The notes under the pieces were generated by a model. That model had not been told where the DNA came from and did not search any database. It was given only the letters and a program-made list of their open reading frames with translations. The position numbers and the translations under genes were made by a program. Below, piece by piece: positions 17,942-26,834 of a stretch of DNA of 64,000 bases (position 1 is its first letter; the number at the start of each line of letters is the position of its first letter). Origin of the DNA: CAYNLK01 sp964398055 (GTDB lineage: Bacteria; Chloroflexota; Anaerolineae; 4572-78; J111); assembly GCA_964398055.1 (NCBI GenBank), contig CAYNLK010000018.1, forward strand, positions 1-64,000, written 5' to 3'.

Positions 17942-19318
17942 TTATTCTCTGGCGATTAACAGATACCTTGGTCGACCAGCAACCGTTTCTACTCCAATAA
18001 ACAATTGAGTTTCAGGTTGTGTCCTGATTAATTGATCGGTTGCGTCCAGCAGTTGTTTTTGTCGTTGCTCTTCAGGGTAATTAGGATACCGGCCCAACTC
18101 ACCCGCCAGAATCTCCTGCCGAAGCCTTTCTTCGGTAGCTTTGTCGATCTGAGAAACCTCGGGCAAAGCTACAATTAGATCCGCATATAAGGCATATAAC
18201 CGTTCGTAGGTTTTGGTCAACTCGGCCCTGATTTGTTCAGCCTGGCTTTCCCACTCTGGGACTAAACTCATCCCGTAACCTTGCCGGGCTACTTTATACT
18301 TTCTGGTCAGCCACTCGATCTGAGCTTGAGTGATGTCAATTTTCTTGGACAACCTGGTGGCGGTGACAAATTCACCTTCATAGAACGGCAGCTTTTGCCG
18401 GTCTTCCTCAATCAATGCTGCTCTCAGGGCGGCAATAGTGGCATCGGGAGCATGACCCCCTCGTTCTACCAAGATGGCCGCCAATTCCTGAGCTCGCCGC
18501 CATCGCCCAGCTTCAGCTTCCTGGGCTAAGTCTGATAATGGTACGGGTTCGCTCTGTGGTAGAATTGGCTGCTCTGGCGTGGTCGCGCTCAAATGGGGTG
18601 GCGCGGCGCTCAAGTTCAAGCTACGCCTGGCCAACTCCCGTTCCCCCAGGATTATATAATTTTTCTGTAATCTCTCAAGAATAGCCCGTCGGCGTACTGC
18701 CTGCAAATACGGACTTTGAGCGGCCACTGTAAAAGCCTGATCAAAGTAGAATTTGGCCAGGACAGGCTCGTTCAATTCGGCCAGCCCTTCACCAACCTGC
18801 ATAAAGATGTCGGCCCGGACCGTATCCGGGATCTGCGGACTCAACGTTGCCGTTGTCCCGGCCAACTGATAACTAAAAATAGCCTTTGCTCTGGCCTCAC
18901 TCGAACTGGCAGCCTGGCCTGCATACGCGCCGCCCACCAGTAGAAAATTACCGGCGGTTTCTTTATCGGGTAAACCGGGCTGAAACAACAACGTCGACAG
19001 CGCCGTCTCAGTCCGGGCTTTGCCGATGGCCTCGACAATGACCTCAGTTTCAGCTACACCGCCCAGCGACGCTAAAGCCAGGGCCGGGTCCACCTGGTTA
19101 ACCTTTACCATATCCAGCGGCGTCGTTCTGGTCAATAAACTGCGACCCTCCGCAGCCGCGCTACCAAACTGATTCGTCAACAGCAGGATCACCACCGCCG
19201 CCAACAGAATGAACATCAAAACTGTTAATGTGCCGACGACAATGATCAGTCCCAGTTGGGTATTTTTGTGTGTTGGTTGTTGCATCTTTCCGGTTGTTAG
19301 CTCTACTTCATACTGCAT
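17942..19318 (-). CDS. Membrane-anchored protein of unknown function, mostly helical
   Basis: A protein of about 458 residues with one N-terminal membrane segment (about residues 25-48, GLIIVVGTLTVLMFILL...) and a long Ala/Leu/Glu-rich extracytoplasmic part. The latter reads as repeated helical pairs, possibly TPR-like (IFMQVGEGLAELNEPVLAKFYFDQAF). No catalytic motif is recognised. ATG 19318 is taken; a GTG one codon earlier is possible. It lies 52 bp before the Thr/Pro-stalk gene and 78 bp after the PpiC gene, so the three may form one transcript. Confidence 0.6.
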   Translation of the reverse strand: MQYEVELTTGKMQQPTHKNTQLGLIIVVGTLTVLMFILLAAVVILLLTNQFGSAAAEGRSLLTRTTPLDMVKVNQVDPALALASLGGVAETEVIVEAIGKARTETALSTLLFQPGLPDKETAGNFLLVGGAYAGQAASSSEARAKAIFSYQLAGTTATLSPQIPDTVRADIFMQVGEGLAELNEPVLAKFYFDQAFTVAAQSPYLQAVRRRAILERLQKNYIILGERELARRSLNLSAAPPHLSATTPEQPILPQSEPVPLSDLAQEAEAGRWRRAQELAAILVERGGHAPDATIAALRAALIEEDRQKLPFYEGEFVTATRLSKKIDITQAQIEWLTRKYKVARQGYGMSLVPEWESQAEQIRAELTKTYERLYALYADLIVALPEVSQIDKATEERLRQEILAGELGRYPNYPEEQRQKQLLDATDQLIRTQPETQLFIGVETVAGRPRYLLIARE

Positions 19319-19396
19319 CACTTGATTCCTTGTGTCATCCTACCACAAACTGGCCTAGATACGAAAACAGGCGCGCCATAAATTGACCCCCGGAAC

Positions 19397-20401
19397 TTAC
19401 CAACCAACAAACCGCTCAATCGTGGCGGCCGACCGCTGCGCGGCCAACCAATCCAAGAATATTTGCTGCTTTAGGCTTTGGGCCATTTTCTGGCTGATAG
19501 GGCGCTCAACCTCCTTGTCCAATAATTTGATGATATAGAACCCACGCGGCGTAAAGATAGGCCCATTCATTTGGCCGGGTTCAAGCCCAAAGGCGATGGC
19601 CTCTACGTCTGCCGGCAAAACGCCCTGCCCTTGGGCAATCCAGCCCTGCTCGACATCATTCCAACCAGGCTCAGCTATCGAGTACTCCTCAGCCAGCCGG
19701 TCAAAATCGCTCCCCTGCTTGAGCTGCTCCACCAGCCAGCGAGCAGTTGGTTCATCCGCTACCCGGATATACCCCACCTGTGCTTGAGCTGCGGTTTCCG
19801 GTATTCCGCGGCTAACCTGTTCAACCAGCCGGTTAGTCAGTAATTGCAGCCGCAGGGTAGCTCTTACTTCTTCATCGCTCAAATCGTTTGCCGCTAACCA
19901 GCTTTCAATACTGGTCAGATTTTCACTCCGCTCAAGTTCAGCCTGCAAGACCGCGTCCAATTCGTTTTCAGTGATGGTCAGTCCCAGTCTAACCGCCTGC
20001 TGCTCGATAATTACCTGGTCGATGAGCGCCTCCAACACCTGCTGCTCTAGTTGGGTCAACAACGGCTGACCGGCCTGATCGCCCAACTCTATGTTTTGTT
20101 CGGCCAGCGCCTCGGTTAATCTGGCGACCTGCTGCTCGTAGGTCATCAGGTAGATCGGTTGGTTGTTGACCCTGGCAGCCAGAGGCCGGCCATTTTCCCG
20201 GCTTCGGTCCGGTTCGGTCGTCGGCGTTGCAACTGGGATGGCAGCGGCAGAGTTTTGCTCAACTGGACGAGTCAGATCGATAAGCGGAGTTAGTTCCAAT
20301 TCAACAAGTGGAGTTTGGGTGGGAACAGGCCGCAAAACACCGGTAATACACGCGCTCAATGTAAAAAAAAGCGTTAACAGGAGGCTTAACCTGATTCTCA
20401 T
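19397..20401 (-). CDS. PpiC-type peptidyl-prolyl isomerase lipoprotein (SurA/PrsA-like foldase)
   Basis: A 334-residue protein. The signal peptide ends in a lipobox (FFTLSAC, Cys18), so it should be lipid-anchored outside the membrane. Residues about 70-200 form a SurA-N-like helical chaperone segment (LTEALAEQNIELG ... LLTQLEQQVLEALIDQ). About 205-315 is a rotamase domain with VGYIRVADE, GSDFDRLAEEYS, GWIAQGQ and PIFTPRGFYIIKLL. It probably helps fold exported proteins, perhaps those of the two genes downstream. ATG 20401 fits the signal peptide. Confidence 0.85.
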   Translation of the reverse strand: MRIRLSLLLTLFFTLSACITGVLRPVPTQTPLVELELTPLIDLTRPVEQNSAAAIPVATPTTEPDRSRENGRPLAARVNNQPIYLMTYEQQVARLTEALAEQNIELGDQAGQPLLTQLEQQVLEALIDQVIIEQQAVRLGLTITENELDAVLQAELERSENLTSIESWLAANDLSDEEVRATLRLQLLTNRLVEQVSRGIPETAAQAQVGYIRVADEPTARWLVEQLKQGSDFDRLAEEYSIAEPGWNDVEQGWIAQGQGVLPADVEAIAFGLEPGQMNGPIFTPRGFYIIKLLDKEVERPISQKMAQSLKQQIFLDWLAAQRSAATIERFVGW

Positions 20402-20589
20402 CCAACCGTTGGACTCTCGATGACCCTGACCCGGCTACAGCTACTACATATTGATAAATACGCTACTTACTGCACAACATATAGTATATTTCGACAATCA
20501 CCTTCTTCAATTATACCTAAATGAGCCTGAAAAAGCAACTCAATCTATGTATTATGTAAATTAACTTCTGGATGGCCATGCCTTGATAA

Positions 20590-20617
20590 TTGCCAAATGC
20601 CAACCTTGGTGTAGAAT
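20590..20617 (+). promoter_or_regulatory. Possible sigma-70 promoter for the GNAT/racemase genes
   Basis: TTGCCA and TAGAAT are separated by 16 bp, ending 33 bp before the proposed GNAT start. The wider 20402-20650 gap is AT-rich and probably also holds the divergent promoter of the PpiC gene. No other feature was seen there. Confidence 0.35.
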
Positions 20618-20650
20618 TTGGCCCAGCCTGTTCAGGCGATCATAAAATTT

Positions 20651-21490
20651 ATGGCGATCTCAATTGTTCCGGTCACTAAAGTTGAAGAGTGTCGCCTCAT
20701 CGAGCAACTCCAGCTCGAAATTTGGGGCGGCGATGGCCTGGAGGTTACCCCCGATCATCTGTTGCTGACGATGGCCAAGGAAGGTGGTGTGGTGCTGCTG
20801 GCTACCACCGATACCGGCCAGCCAGTCGGTTTTGGTTATGGCTTTCTGGCACTGACGGAGGCCGGCCGGTTGAAACTGGCCTCCCACCAGGTGGGTGTCT
20901 TGCCCGGTTACCAGAATACTGGCCTGGGTTTAAAGCTGAAGCTGGCCCAGCGCGCCGCCGCCCTGGACCGCCGGCTTGACCTCATTACCTGGACCTTTGA
21001 TCCGCTGCAAAGCCGGAATGCCCGCCTTAATCTGCGCAAATTGGGCGCAGTTAGCCAGACCTATCTCTGCAACCTGTACGGCGACATGCGAGATAAGCTG
21101 AACCAGGGTTTGCCCACCGACCGTTTCCGGGTCGATTGGTGGCTAACCTCAATGCACGTGGTCGAACGCCTGGCTGGCCGCAGCCCGGAAGTGTGGCCCT
21201 CGTCCAGCGAATGTCCCCTGTTGAACCCGGCCACAATTCTGGACAATGGGTTGGCGGCGCCGGCTGATATTTTTGACTGGCCCACTCGAGAATTTTGTCT
21301 GGTCGAGATCCCGGCTGACCTGGCCCAGCTCAAAAGGCAGGCTCCCGAACTGGCGCTCAAATGGCGTTGGCAAACCCGCCAACTCTTTGAATCCGCCTTT
21401 GCCAGCGGCTACACAGCCGTCGACTTGCTGCGCCGGGAGGGACGGAGTTACTATCTACTGCAAAAAGATTGGCAGCCAGATGGAGCGTAA
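20651..21490 (+). CDS. GNAT-family acyltransferase (COG3375-like), partner of the following racemase
   Basis: A 279-residue protein. The N-terminal half has the GNAT acyl-CoA signature: GFGYGFLAL strand, then VGVLPGYQNTGLGLKLKLAQR (the Q/RxxGxG/A pantetheine loop), and TWTFDPLQSRNARLNLRKLG. That last motif is typical of the predicted acetyltransferases often found beside OSBS/N-acylamino-acid racemase genes. In one known pathway such a GNAT uses succinyl-CoA to N-succinylate D-amino acids, the racemase inverts them and a hydrolase releases the L-amino acid. ATG 20651 is used; the frame opens 33 bp earlier at TTG. The stop codon lies inside a heptamer array. Confidence 0.8.
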   Translation: MAISIVPVTKVEECRLIEQLQLEIWGGDGLEVTPDHLLLTMAKEGGVVLLATTDTGQPVGFGYGFLALTEAGRLKLASHQVGVLPGYQNTGLGLKLKLAQRAAALDRRLDLITWTFDPLQSRNARLNLRKLGAVSQTYLCNLYGDMRDKLNQGLPTDRFRVDWWLTSMHVVERLAGRSPEVWPSSSECPLLNPATILDNGLAAPADIFDWPTREFCLVEIPADLAQLKRQAPELALKWRWQTRQLFESAFASGYTAVDLLRREGRSYYLLQKDWQPDGA

Positions 21491-21516
21491 AGCGTGGAGC
21501 GAATAGCGTAAAGAAA
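21482..21516. repeat. 7-bp-period array over the GNAT stop codon
   Basis: Five units in phase (GGAGCGT, AAAGCGT, GGAGCGA, ATAGCGT, AAAGAAA). The GNAT stop codon TAA (21488-21490) lies inside the array, so the last residues of the protein come from the repeat. Confidence 0.65.
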
Positions 21517-21539
21517 AAATGACCCCATTGCCCATCCTA

Positions 21540-21602
21540 TATCTCAAACCTATTCTCACAAATCGCTAATCTCCAATCTCCAATCTCCAATCTCAAAATC
21601 TC
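21540..21602. repeat. 7-bp-period array between GNAT and racemase genes
   Basis: Nine heptamers in phase. The core is three exact AATCTCC units, flanked by TATCTCA, AATCGCT, AATCTCA and AAATCTC. It ends 20 bp before the racemase start and fills most of that gap. Confidence 0.85.
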
Positions 21603-21622
21603 CCAACAAAGGATCCAACTCC

Positions 21623-22741
21623 ATGAAAATTGACCGCATCGAATTACACCATATCTCCCAACCCCTGGTGCAGCCCTTTCGGACCAGTTTCGGCACCCAA
21701 CTTGAGCGGCCGTGCATTTTGGTTGCGGTTTACAGTGAGGGGCTGGTTGGCTGGGGCGAGTGCGTGGCTCATAGCGACCCCGGTTACTCGTATGAAACCA
21801 TCGCTACGGCCTGGCACGTTTTGAGCGATTTTCTGATCCCGCCGTTGTTGGGCCGGTCCGTAACTTCTCCCGGCCAGGCGGCGGCTACCTTTGAGTGGGT
21901 GCGCGGCCACCCCATGGCCAAGGCCAGCCTGGAGAACGCCATCTGGGATTTGCTGGCCCAGGCTCAGGGGGCGCCCCTGTCTAAGCTGCTGGGCGGCCAG
22001 CGGGAACGGGTTGAAGTCGGCGTCAGTATCGGCATCCAACCGACCCTGGCCCAACTTCTGGATCGGGTTGACCGGTTCATTGACCAGGGCTACCGCCGGA
22101 TCAAAATCAAAATCGAACCGGGCTGGGAGTTGGTGCCGTTGTCCCAAATCCGCCAAAGATACCCGGCGCTCAAACTTATGGCCGACGCCAACTCCGCCTT
22201 CAGCCTGGCCGACGCGCCGCTCTTCCGGCAAATGGACGAGCTGAACCTGTTGATGATCGAGCAGCCGCTCCACTATGACGACATTGCCGACCACGCCAGG
22301 CTGCAGGCTCAACTCAACACCCCGCTTTGCCTGGATGAAAGCATCCATTCTCCGTTGCACGCCCGCTGGGCCATAGAGATCAAAGCCTGCCGGATCATCA
22401 ATATGAAGGTTGGCCGGGTAGGCGGCCTGAGCAACGCCCTCGCCATTCACCAACTGAGCCTGGCGGCCGGCATTCCGCTCTGGTGCGGCGGTATGCTGGA
22501 AACCGGCGTGGGCCGGGCCGTTAATTTGCACCTAGCGACGCTGCCCAACTTCCGGCTGCCCGGCGACATCTCTGCCACCGAGCGCTACTACGTTGAAGAT
22601 ATTGCCGCCCCCAACTTCTATCTGAACCCGGCCGACTCAACCATCACCGTCCCCACCGGCCCCGGCATCGGCGTTGCCGTGTTGCCCGACCGGCTGCAGA
22701 AATACCGGCTCCGCTACCAGGCGTTTGCTGCCTCATCTTGA
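21623..22741 (+). CDS. menC: Enolase-superfamily N-acylamino-acid racemase / o-succinylbenzoate synthase
   Basis: A 372-residue MLE-subgroup enolase. The visible catalytic set is complete: KIKIEPG (KxK base on strand 2), MADANSAF (metal Asp), IEQPL (metal Glu), LDESI (metal Asp) and NMKVGRVGG (second base Lys). The barrel end GGMLETGVGRA is typical of the OSBS/NSAR family. These enzymes make o-succinylbenzoate in menaquinone synthesis, racemise N-acyl amino acids, or do both. No other men genes are nearby and a COG3375-type GNAT is next door, so the amino-acid route is favoured. The symbol menC follows family naming only. Confidence 0.85.
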   Translation: MKIDRIELHHISQPLVQPFRTSFGTQLERPCILVAVYSEGLVGWGECVAHSDPGYSYETIATAWHVLSDFLIPPLLGRSVTSPGQAAATFEWVRGHPMAKASLENAIWDLLAQAQGAPLSKLLGGQRERVEVGVSIGIQPTLAQLLDRVDRFIDQGYRRIKIKIEPGWELVPLSQIRQRYPALKLMADANSAFSLADAPLFRQMDELNLLMIEQPLHYDDIADHARLQAQLNTPLCLDESIHSPLHARWAIEIKACRIINMKVGRVGGLSNALAIHQLSLAAGIPLWCGGMLETGVGRAVNLHLATLPNFRLPGDISATERYYVEDIAAPNFYLNPADSTITVPTGPGIGVAVLPDRLQKYRLRYQAFAASS

Positions 22742-22837
22742 TGGCTTGCTCACCCGCAATAGTATCCACAAGTGCCGGTCACTTTGCCCTTGCTCTAGCA
22801 GCTTGTCGGAGAGAGGTTGCATAGGTTCAAAAGAGCC

Positions 22838-23052
22838 GGAGTCAAGGCTTTAGCCGGAAAATTGTAGTAGTCAACAAGATGTTGCACACATGTCATTCCG
22901 AGCGAAGCCGAGGAATCCCTGCAGCGGTACTGGTAAAAGCAAGGTCTGAGGGATTTCTCCCGTTGGTCGAAATGACATGCAACTGTTTAACATCATCCTG
23001 ACTAGTACACTTTAGCCGGAAAATGCTTTTCACCGGCTAAAGTCTCGACTCC
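22838..23052. repeat. Nested inverted-repeat element in the gap between two enolase genes
   Basis: The 22742-23119 gap holds two nested palindromes. The outer arms are GGAGTCAAGGCTTTAGCCGG (22838-22857) and its near-complement at 23033-23052 (17 of 20 match). The inner arms are TGTCATTCCGAGCGAAGC... (22891-22920) and ...GGTCGAAATGACA (22949-22976). The inner part belongs to the same family as the element at 33267-33397. A further short hairpin repeats TTTAGCCGG at 23011-23039. Upstream, near 22772, is a copy of the AAGTGCCGGTCACTT motif. No coding gene is seen. Confidence 0.75.
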
Positions 23053-23119
23053 AGAATTCTCTCTGGCAGCCTGCTCGATGCGAGTTAGCCAGATTATTTG
23101 CTCGCTGGAGGGACAACCG

Positions 23120-24298
23120 ATGCGGATCGAAGCGATTGACTTTTTCTACCTGTCGATGCCCCAAGTTCTGGATATTGGCGACGGCAGCCAGGACGCCCTG
23201 TTGGTCCGCTTGCAGGCCGGCGACTACGTTGGTTGGGGTGAATGTGAGGCCGCACCGCTGGTATCCATTGCCAGCCTGGTCTGCCCTATGTCCCATAGCG
23301 CCTGCAAACCGGTCCAGGCCTCGGTGTTGGGCCAAACCCTGGACAGCATCGAAGACATCGCCCGGATCAACAATTTAGTCCACGAGAACAGCCTGGACCT
23401 GTTACAGGCCGACCATACCCTATCGGGCATTGATATGGCCATGTGGGATCTGTTGGGCAAGAAAATGGACCTGCCTGTTTACCAACTGCTGGGCTATCAG
23501 CGAGCCTATCCTAAAACCCCCTACGCCTCCCAGCTTTTTGGTGATACGCCCCAGGCCACCCTGGAGAAAGCGCGCCACGTTAAGAAGTTGGGCTACCGGG
23601 CGGTTAAGTTTGGCTGGGGACCATTTGGCAAAGGGACGGTTGAGGCGGATAGCGAACAACTACGGGCGGCCCGTGAGGGCCTGGGCGAGGAGGGCATCCT
23701 GTTGGTCGATGTCGGTACTGTCTGGCAGGAGGATGTTGAGCTGGCCAGCCAACGTCTGCCAGCTTTGCAGGATTGCCGGGTCGTCTGGCTGGAGGAGCCT
23801 TTTGTGTCCGGGACGCTGGCGGCCTACCGCCAACTGGCCTCCCGGAGCGGCAACGTCAAAATGGCCGGCGGTGAGGGTTGCCACAACTTTGCCCTGGCCC
23901 GGCAAATGATTGATTACGCCGGCCTGGGCTTCATCCAGATCGATACCGGTCGCGTGGGCGGCATTACCGTGGCCAAGCAGATTGTCGATTATGCCTATCA
24001 CCAGGGTGTGACCTATGTCAACCACACCTTTACTTCTCACCTGGCCCTCAGCGCCTCATTGCAACCCTACGCCGGCCTGGCCGATTACTTCATTTGCGAG
24101 TACCCCGTCGAACCCAAAGCCCTGGCCCAGAAATTGACCCACGAGCATATGCTCCCCGATGAGCTGGGGCAAATCCGCCTGCCCGAAGCGCCTGGCTTGG
24201 GATTGACCCCCAATATCGAGGCGATCAGCCATTATCTGGTCGATGTCGAAATTCGGGTCAAGGGCAAACTTCTCTATCGCACCCCTACGCTAAATTGA
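23120..24298 (+). CDS. Mandelate racemase / muconate lactonizing-type enolase-superfamily protein
   Basis: A 392-residue protein with the enolase-superfamily capping domain (MRIEAIDFFYLSMP) and barrel motifs in order: VKFGWGPFG (Lys on strand 2), VDVGTVW (metal Asp), WLEEPF (metal Glu), AGGEG (metal Glu) and VNHTFTSHL (His, as in the MR/dehydratase groups). The usual Asp-x-Asn is Asp-x-Gly here. ATG 23120 is preferred because GGAGGG precedes it; an ATG 42 bp upstream lacks this. Likely reaction: dehydration or epimerisation of an acid sugar or other carboxylate, substrate unknown. It is a distant relative of the racemase upstream, not a copy. Its stop codon overlaps the -35 box of the next promoter. 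Confidence 0.78.
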   Translation: MRIEAIDFFYLSMPQVLDIGDGSQDALLVRLQAGDYVGWGECEAAPLVSIASLVCPMSHSACKPVQASVLGQTLDSIEDIARINNLVHENSLDLLQADHTLSGIDMAMWDLLGKKMDLPVYQLLGYQRAYPKTPYASQLFGDTPQATLEKARHVKKLGYRAVKFGWGPFGKGTVEADSEQLRAAREGLGEEGILLVDVGTVWQEDVELASQRLPALQDCRVVWLEEPFVSGTLAAYRQLASRSGNVKMAGGEGCHNFALARQMIDYAGLGFIQIDTGRVGGITVAKQIVDYAYHQGVTYVNHTFTSHLALSASLQPYAGLADYFICEYPVEPKALAQKLTHEHMLPDELGQIRLPEAPGLGLTPNIEAISHYLVDVEIRVKGKLLYRTPTLN

Positions 24299-24323
24299 CA
24301 CAAAAAAAGTAGAGTGATATAAT
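24295..24323 (+). promoter_or_regulatory. Consensus sigma-70 promoter of the transport/methyltransferase locus
   Basis: A perfect TTGACA (24295-24300), a 17-bp spacer and a perfect TATAAT (24318-24323), the ideal housekeeping promoter. The -35 box overlaps the stop codon of the preceding enolase gene. Transcription should start near 24330, leaving a leader of about 200 nt before the binding-protein gene. Confidence 0.85.
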
Positions 24324-24352
24324 CGGTAGTGTGGTTTGCTGGTATGAGGTTA

Positions 24353-24367
24353 TGTGGTCCTACCACA
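24353..24367 (+). promoter_or_regulatory. Probable operator palindrome for the FadR-type regulator
   Basis: TGTGGT-CCT-ACCACA is a perfect 15-bp dyad, about 25 bp after the predicted transcription start. FadR-subfamily GntR regulators bind dyads with the core TGGT-N-ACCA, and one is encoded at 27748 in the same locus. Repression from this position is inferred. Confidence 0.6.
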
Positions 24368-24534
24368 ATCTTCCGGCAAAACTTGCCCCTAAAAAGACCT
24401 CGTTACAAATCAATATCCTTTGTTTGGTCTGTGTGGTGTTGGTTACCGTGGCGCGAAACGCCAGGTTCGCCGCCCTAACCTGCGCCATTAAAAACTTTCA
24501 TCTAAACATTGTAGCGTTCAAAGGAGAATGACAG

Positions 24535-25896
24535 ATGAGCAAGACCTTACAATTTCTATCCGTTCTCGTGGCGCTGGTTCTGCTGGCGACGGCCTGTGTC
24601 GTTGCCACTCCGCCACCAGCCGCCCCGGCCGCGCCCACCGAAGCAGCCGCTGAAGAAACCGCGGCTGGGCCGGTTAAACTGGTCATCTGGTGGTGGGGTG
24701 AGCAAGAAGCCCCCGGCGCTCAGAAGTGGCTGGACGAAACTATGGCCGAATATTCCAAAGCCCATCCCAATGTTACATTTGAAGCCGTGCTGCAATCCAC
24801 CGACAGCCTCATCCCGGCCTTCCAATCGGCCGCCGCGGCCAAGGAAGGTCCGGACATTGAATATTTCTGGGGCGGCGTCTGGACGCTGGAGCCGGCCTGG
24901 GACGGAGCCCTGATTCCGGTCGATGATCTCATCCCGGCCGATGAGATGAGCCATTATATCAATAATTTCGAGCGTACTTACGACGGCAAAGTCTGGGGTG
25001 TGCCCTGGTATCTTTCCGGCAACCCGTTTGTCTATAATCCCGAACTGTTCACTCAGGCCGGCCTGGATACCAACAACCTGCCTAAAACTTGGGATGAATT
25101 GATTGACGCTTGCGGCAAGCTCAAAGCCAGCGGCGTTGTTCCGATTGCCGGCGGCCTGAAAGATGGCTGGTTCGGCGGCTGGTTGTTCTCGATTCTGGCC
25201 CGGCAACCCCACGACAGTGAAAAAGCCTTTATGGAAGCCGCCGTGGGTCAGGCCAAATTTACCGATCCCCAGTTTGTCGAGTGGTGGTCACGCTTGCAGG
25301 AGCTTAAAGACGCCGGCTGCTGGAACGAAGACATCAACTCGCTCGACTACCAGCAAGGGCAGGACCTGTTTGTCCAGGGTAAGGCGGCCATGATCTTTGG
25401 TAACGATACCTTCCTCAAAGGCTGGGCCGACATTATGACCTGGGACAAGATTGGGGTGATGATGGTGCCCAAGTATGCCAGCGGCAAACTGGCCGACACT
25501 TACGTGGTCACCGCCCAGGGCTGGGGGATCACCTCCTGGTCCAAGCATCCCCAGGAAGCGGCCGATTTTCTGATGTTTATGCACACGCCCGAACGACTCA
25601 AGGCCTGGTTTGAATACACCGGGGTGTTGCCGGCCGATGATCGCCTCGACCCCGCGCTCATCGAGCAGCCGCAACTCAAACAAATCTACCAGTGGGATAC
25701 CACCGTTTCCGGCCCCAACCTGGAAAACTTCATCCCGTCAATGATGGATGAGCAGGCCAACTTTGCCGGCGTGCAGCTCCTCTTTGCCGGCGACAAATCA
25801 CCCGAGGAACTCGGCCAGCTGACCGAGGATGTCCTGGTAAAGTGGCGCGAGCAAAATCCGGATGCGGTCAAGAATTTTGAGACCTGGATGAAGTAG
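24535..25896 (+). CDS. ABC-transporter substrate-binding lipoprotein, CUT1/SBP_bac_1 type
   Basis: A 453-residue protein. The signal peptide ends in LLATAC (lipid Cys21), followed by a Pro/Ala-rich linker (about 25-45). A two-lobed type-1 binding fold follows, typical of sugar and glycerol-phosphate transporters: KLVIWWWGEQEAP, GPDIEYFWGG, WGVPWYLSGNPFVYNPELF, PKTWDELIDAC and GWGITSWSKHP. The presumed binding surface is rich in Trp and Tyr, which would suit sugar rings or a quaternary amine. AAAGGAG precedes the ATG. It is the first gene after the consensus promoter. A hairpin follows, probably keeping its transcript more abundant than those of the permeases. Confidence 0.9.
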   Translation: MSKTLQFLSVLVALVLLATACVVATPPPAAPAAPTEAAAEETAAGPVKLVIWWWGEQEAPGAQKWLDETMAEYSKAHPNVTFEAVLQSTDSLIPAFQSAAAAKEGPDIEYFWGGVWTLEPAWDGALIPVDDLIPADEMSHYINNFERTYDGKVWGVPWYLSGNPFVYNPELFTQAGLDTNNLPKTWDELIDACGKLKASGVVPIAGGLKDGWFGGWLFSILARQPHDSEKAFMEAAVGQAKFTDPQFVEWWSRLQELKDAGCWNEDINSLDYQQGQDLFVQGKAAMIFGNDTFLKGWADIMTWDKIGVMMVPKYASGKLADTYVVTAQGWGITSWSKHPQEAADFLMFMHTPERLKAWFEYTGVLPADDRLDPALIEQPQLKQIYQWDTTVSGPNLENFIPSMMDEQANFAGVQLLFAGDKSPEELGQLTEDVLVKWREQNPDAVKNFETWMK

Positions 25897-25914
25897 TTGC
25901 TTCATCCCCAAGAA

Positions 25915-25947
25915 ACACGTTGGCGCGTAAAAAACGCGCCAACGTGT
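25915..25947 (+). promoter_or_regulatory. Intercistronic RNA hairpin between binding-protein and permease genes
   Basis: A perfect 13-bp stem (ACACGTTGGCGCG with its exact complement) closes a 7-nt TAAAAAA loop. There is no U-tract after it, so it more likely protects or partly attenuates the upstream message than ends it. Confidence 0.8.
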
Positions 25948-25961
25948 CTACTGGACTGTCT

Positions 25962-26834
25962 ATGCATTATCGCAAGTATGAACCCTGGCTCTATCTCACC
26001 CCGATGTTTGTGGTGTTGATCCTGGTCTTCGCCTATCCACTGTTTCGGCTCATCGTCTTGAGTATGCAACGCACCTCAGGCGGCCAGGAGACATTTGTTT
26101 GGCTGACCAACTACCGGATTCTATTCAAGGACGACGTTTTCTTGCAGGCAGTCAAGAATAACTTGACCCTGTTGATCAGCGTGCCGATCATGGTGGTGGT
26201 GGCGCTGCTGTTGGCCATCTTCCTCTTCGAACGCATCCGGGGCTGGCGTCTCTACCAAAACACCCTCTTCCTGCCTTACCTGCTGCCGATTACCGTCGTT
26301 GGCCTGGTTTTCTCCTACATTTTTCAGCTCAGCGGGGTGCTGAATAGTTTTTTGCATCTCATTGGACTGGATTGGCTGGCCCTGGATTGGCTGGGCAGCA
26401 CCCGGCTGGCCCTGCCGACGGTTATGTTTGTGATTGTCTGGAAGGAAGTGGGCCTGGGCGTAGTGCTGTTCCTGGCCCGCTTGATGTCGGTTGAAGAAGA
26501 GTTGTTCGATGCCGCCAGAATCGATGGGACCAATTGGTGGCAATTGCAATGGTATATCACCGTACCCCAGTTGGCCCAGGTCATCGAGTTCTTTACCATC
26601 GTAGCAGTCATTACGATGTTGTCGTGGGTCTTCAGCTATGTTTACGTGATGACCGCCGGCGGGCCAGGCCAGGCCACCATGGTGACCGAGCTTTACGTTT
26701 ACCAGATGGGCTTCCGTTACAATCAGATGAACCTGGCCTCGGCCGTTTCGGTTCTGATTTTGATTGTCACCGGCTTCCTGATCTTTATCCAGTTCCGTCT
26801 CCGCCAGCGGGCCGATGACCGGGAGGCTTTGTAA
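25962..26834 (+). CDS. ABC-transporter permease, UgpA/MalF type
   Basis: A 290-residue protein with six predicted membrane segments. It begins KYEPWLYLTPMFVVLILVFAYP, the usual CUT1 permease start. The cytoplasmic EAA loop is readable as EEELFDAARIDGTNWWQLQWYITVPQL (near 185-210), where the ATPase docks. ATG 25962 is preferred; a TTG frame start at 25920 would lie inside the hairpin stem. It overlaps the next permease by one base (TAATG), so the two are translationally coupled. No ATPase gene exists in the locus, so a shared ATPase (MsmK/UgpC type) from elsewhere is presumably used. Confidence 0.88.
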   Translation: MHYRKYEPWLYLTPMFVVLILVFAYPLFRLIVLSMQRTSGGQETFVWLTNYRILFKDDVFLQAVKNNLTLLISVPIMVVVALLLAIFLFERIRGWRLYQNTLFLPYLLPITVVGLVFSYIFQLSGVLNSFLHLIGLDWLALDWLGSTRLALPTVMFVIVWKEVGLGVVLFLARLMSVEEELFDAARIDGTNWWQLQWYITVPQLAQVIEFFTIVAVITMLSWVFSYVYVMTAGGPGQATMVTELYVYQMGFRYNQMNLASAVSVLILIVTGFLIFIQFRLRQRADDREAL

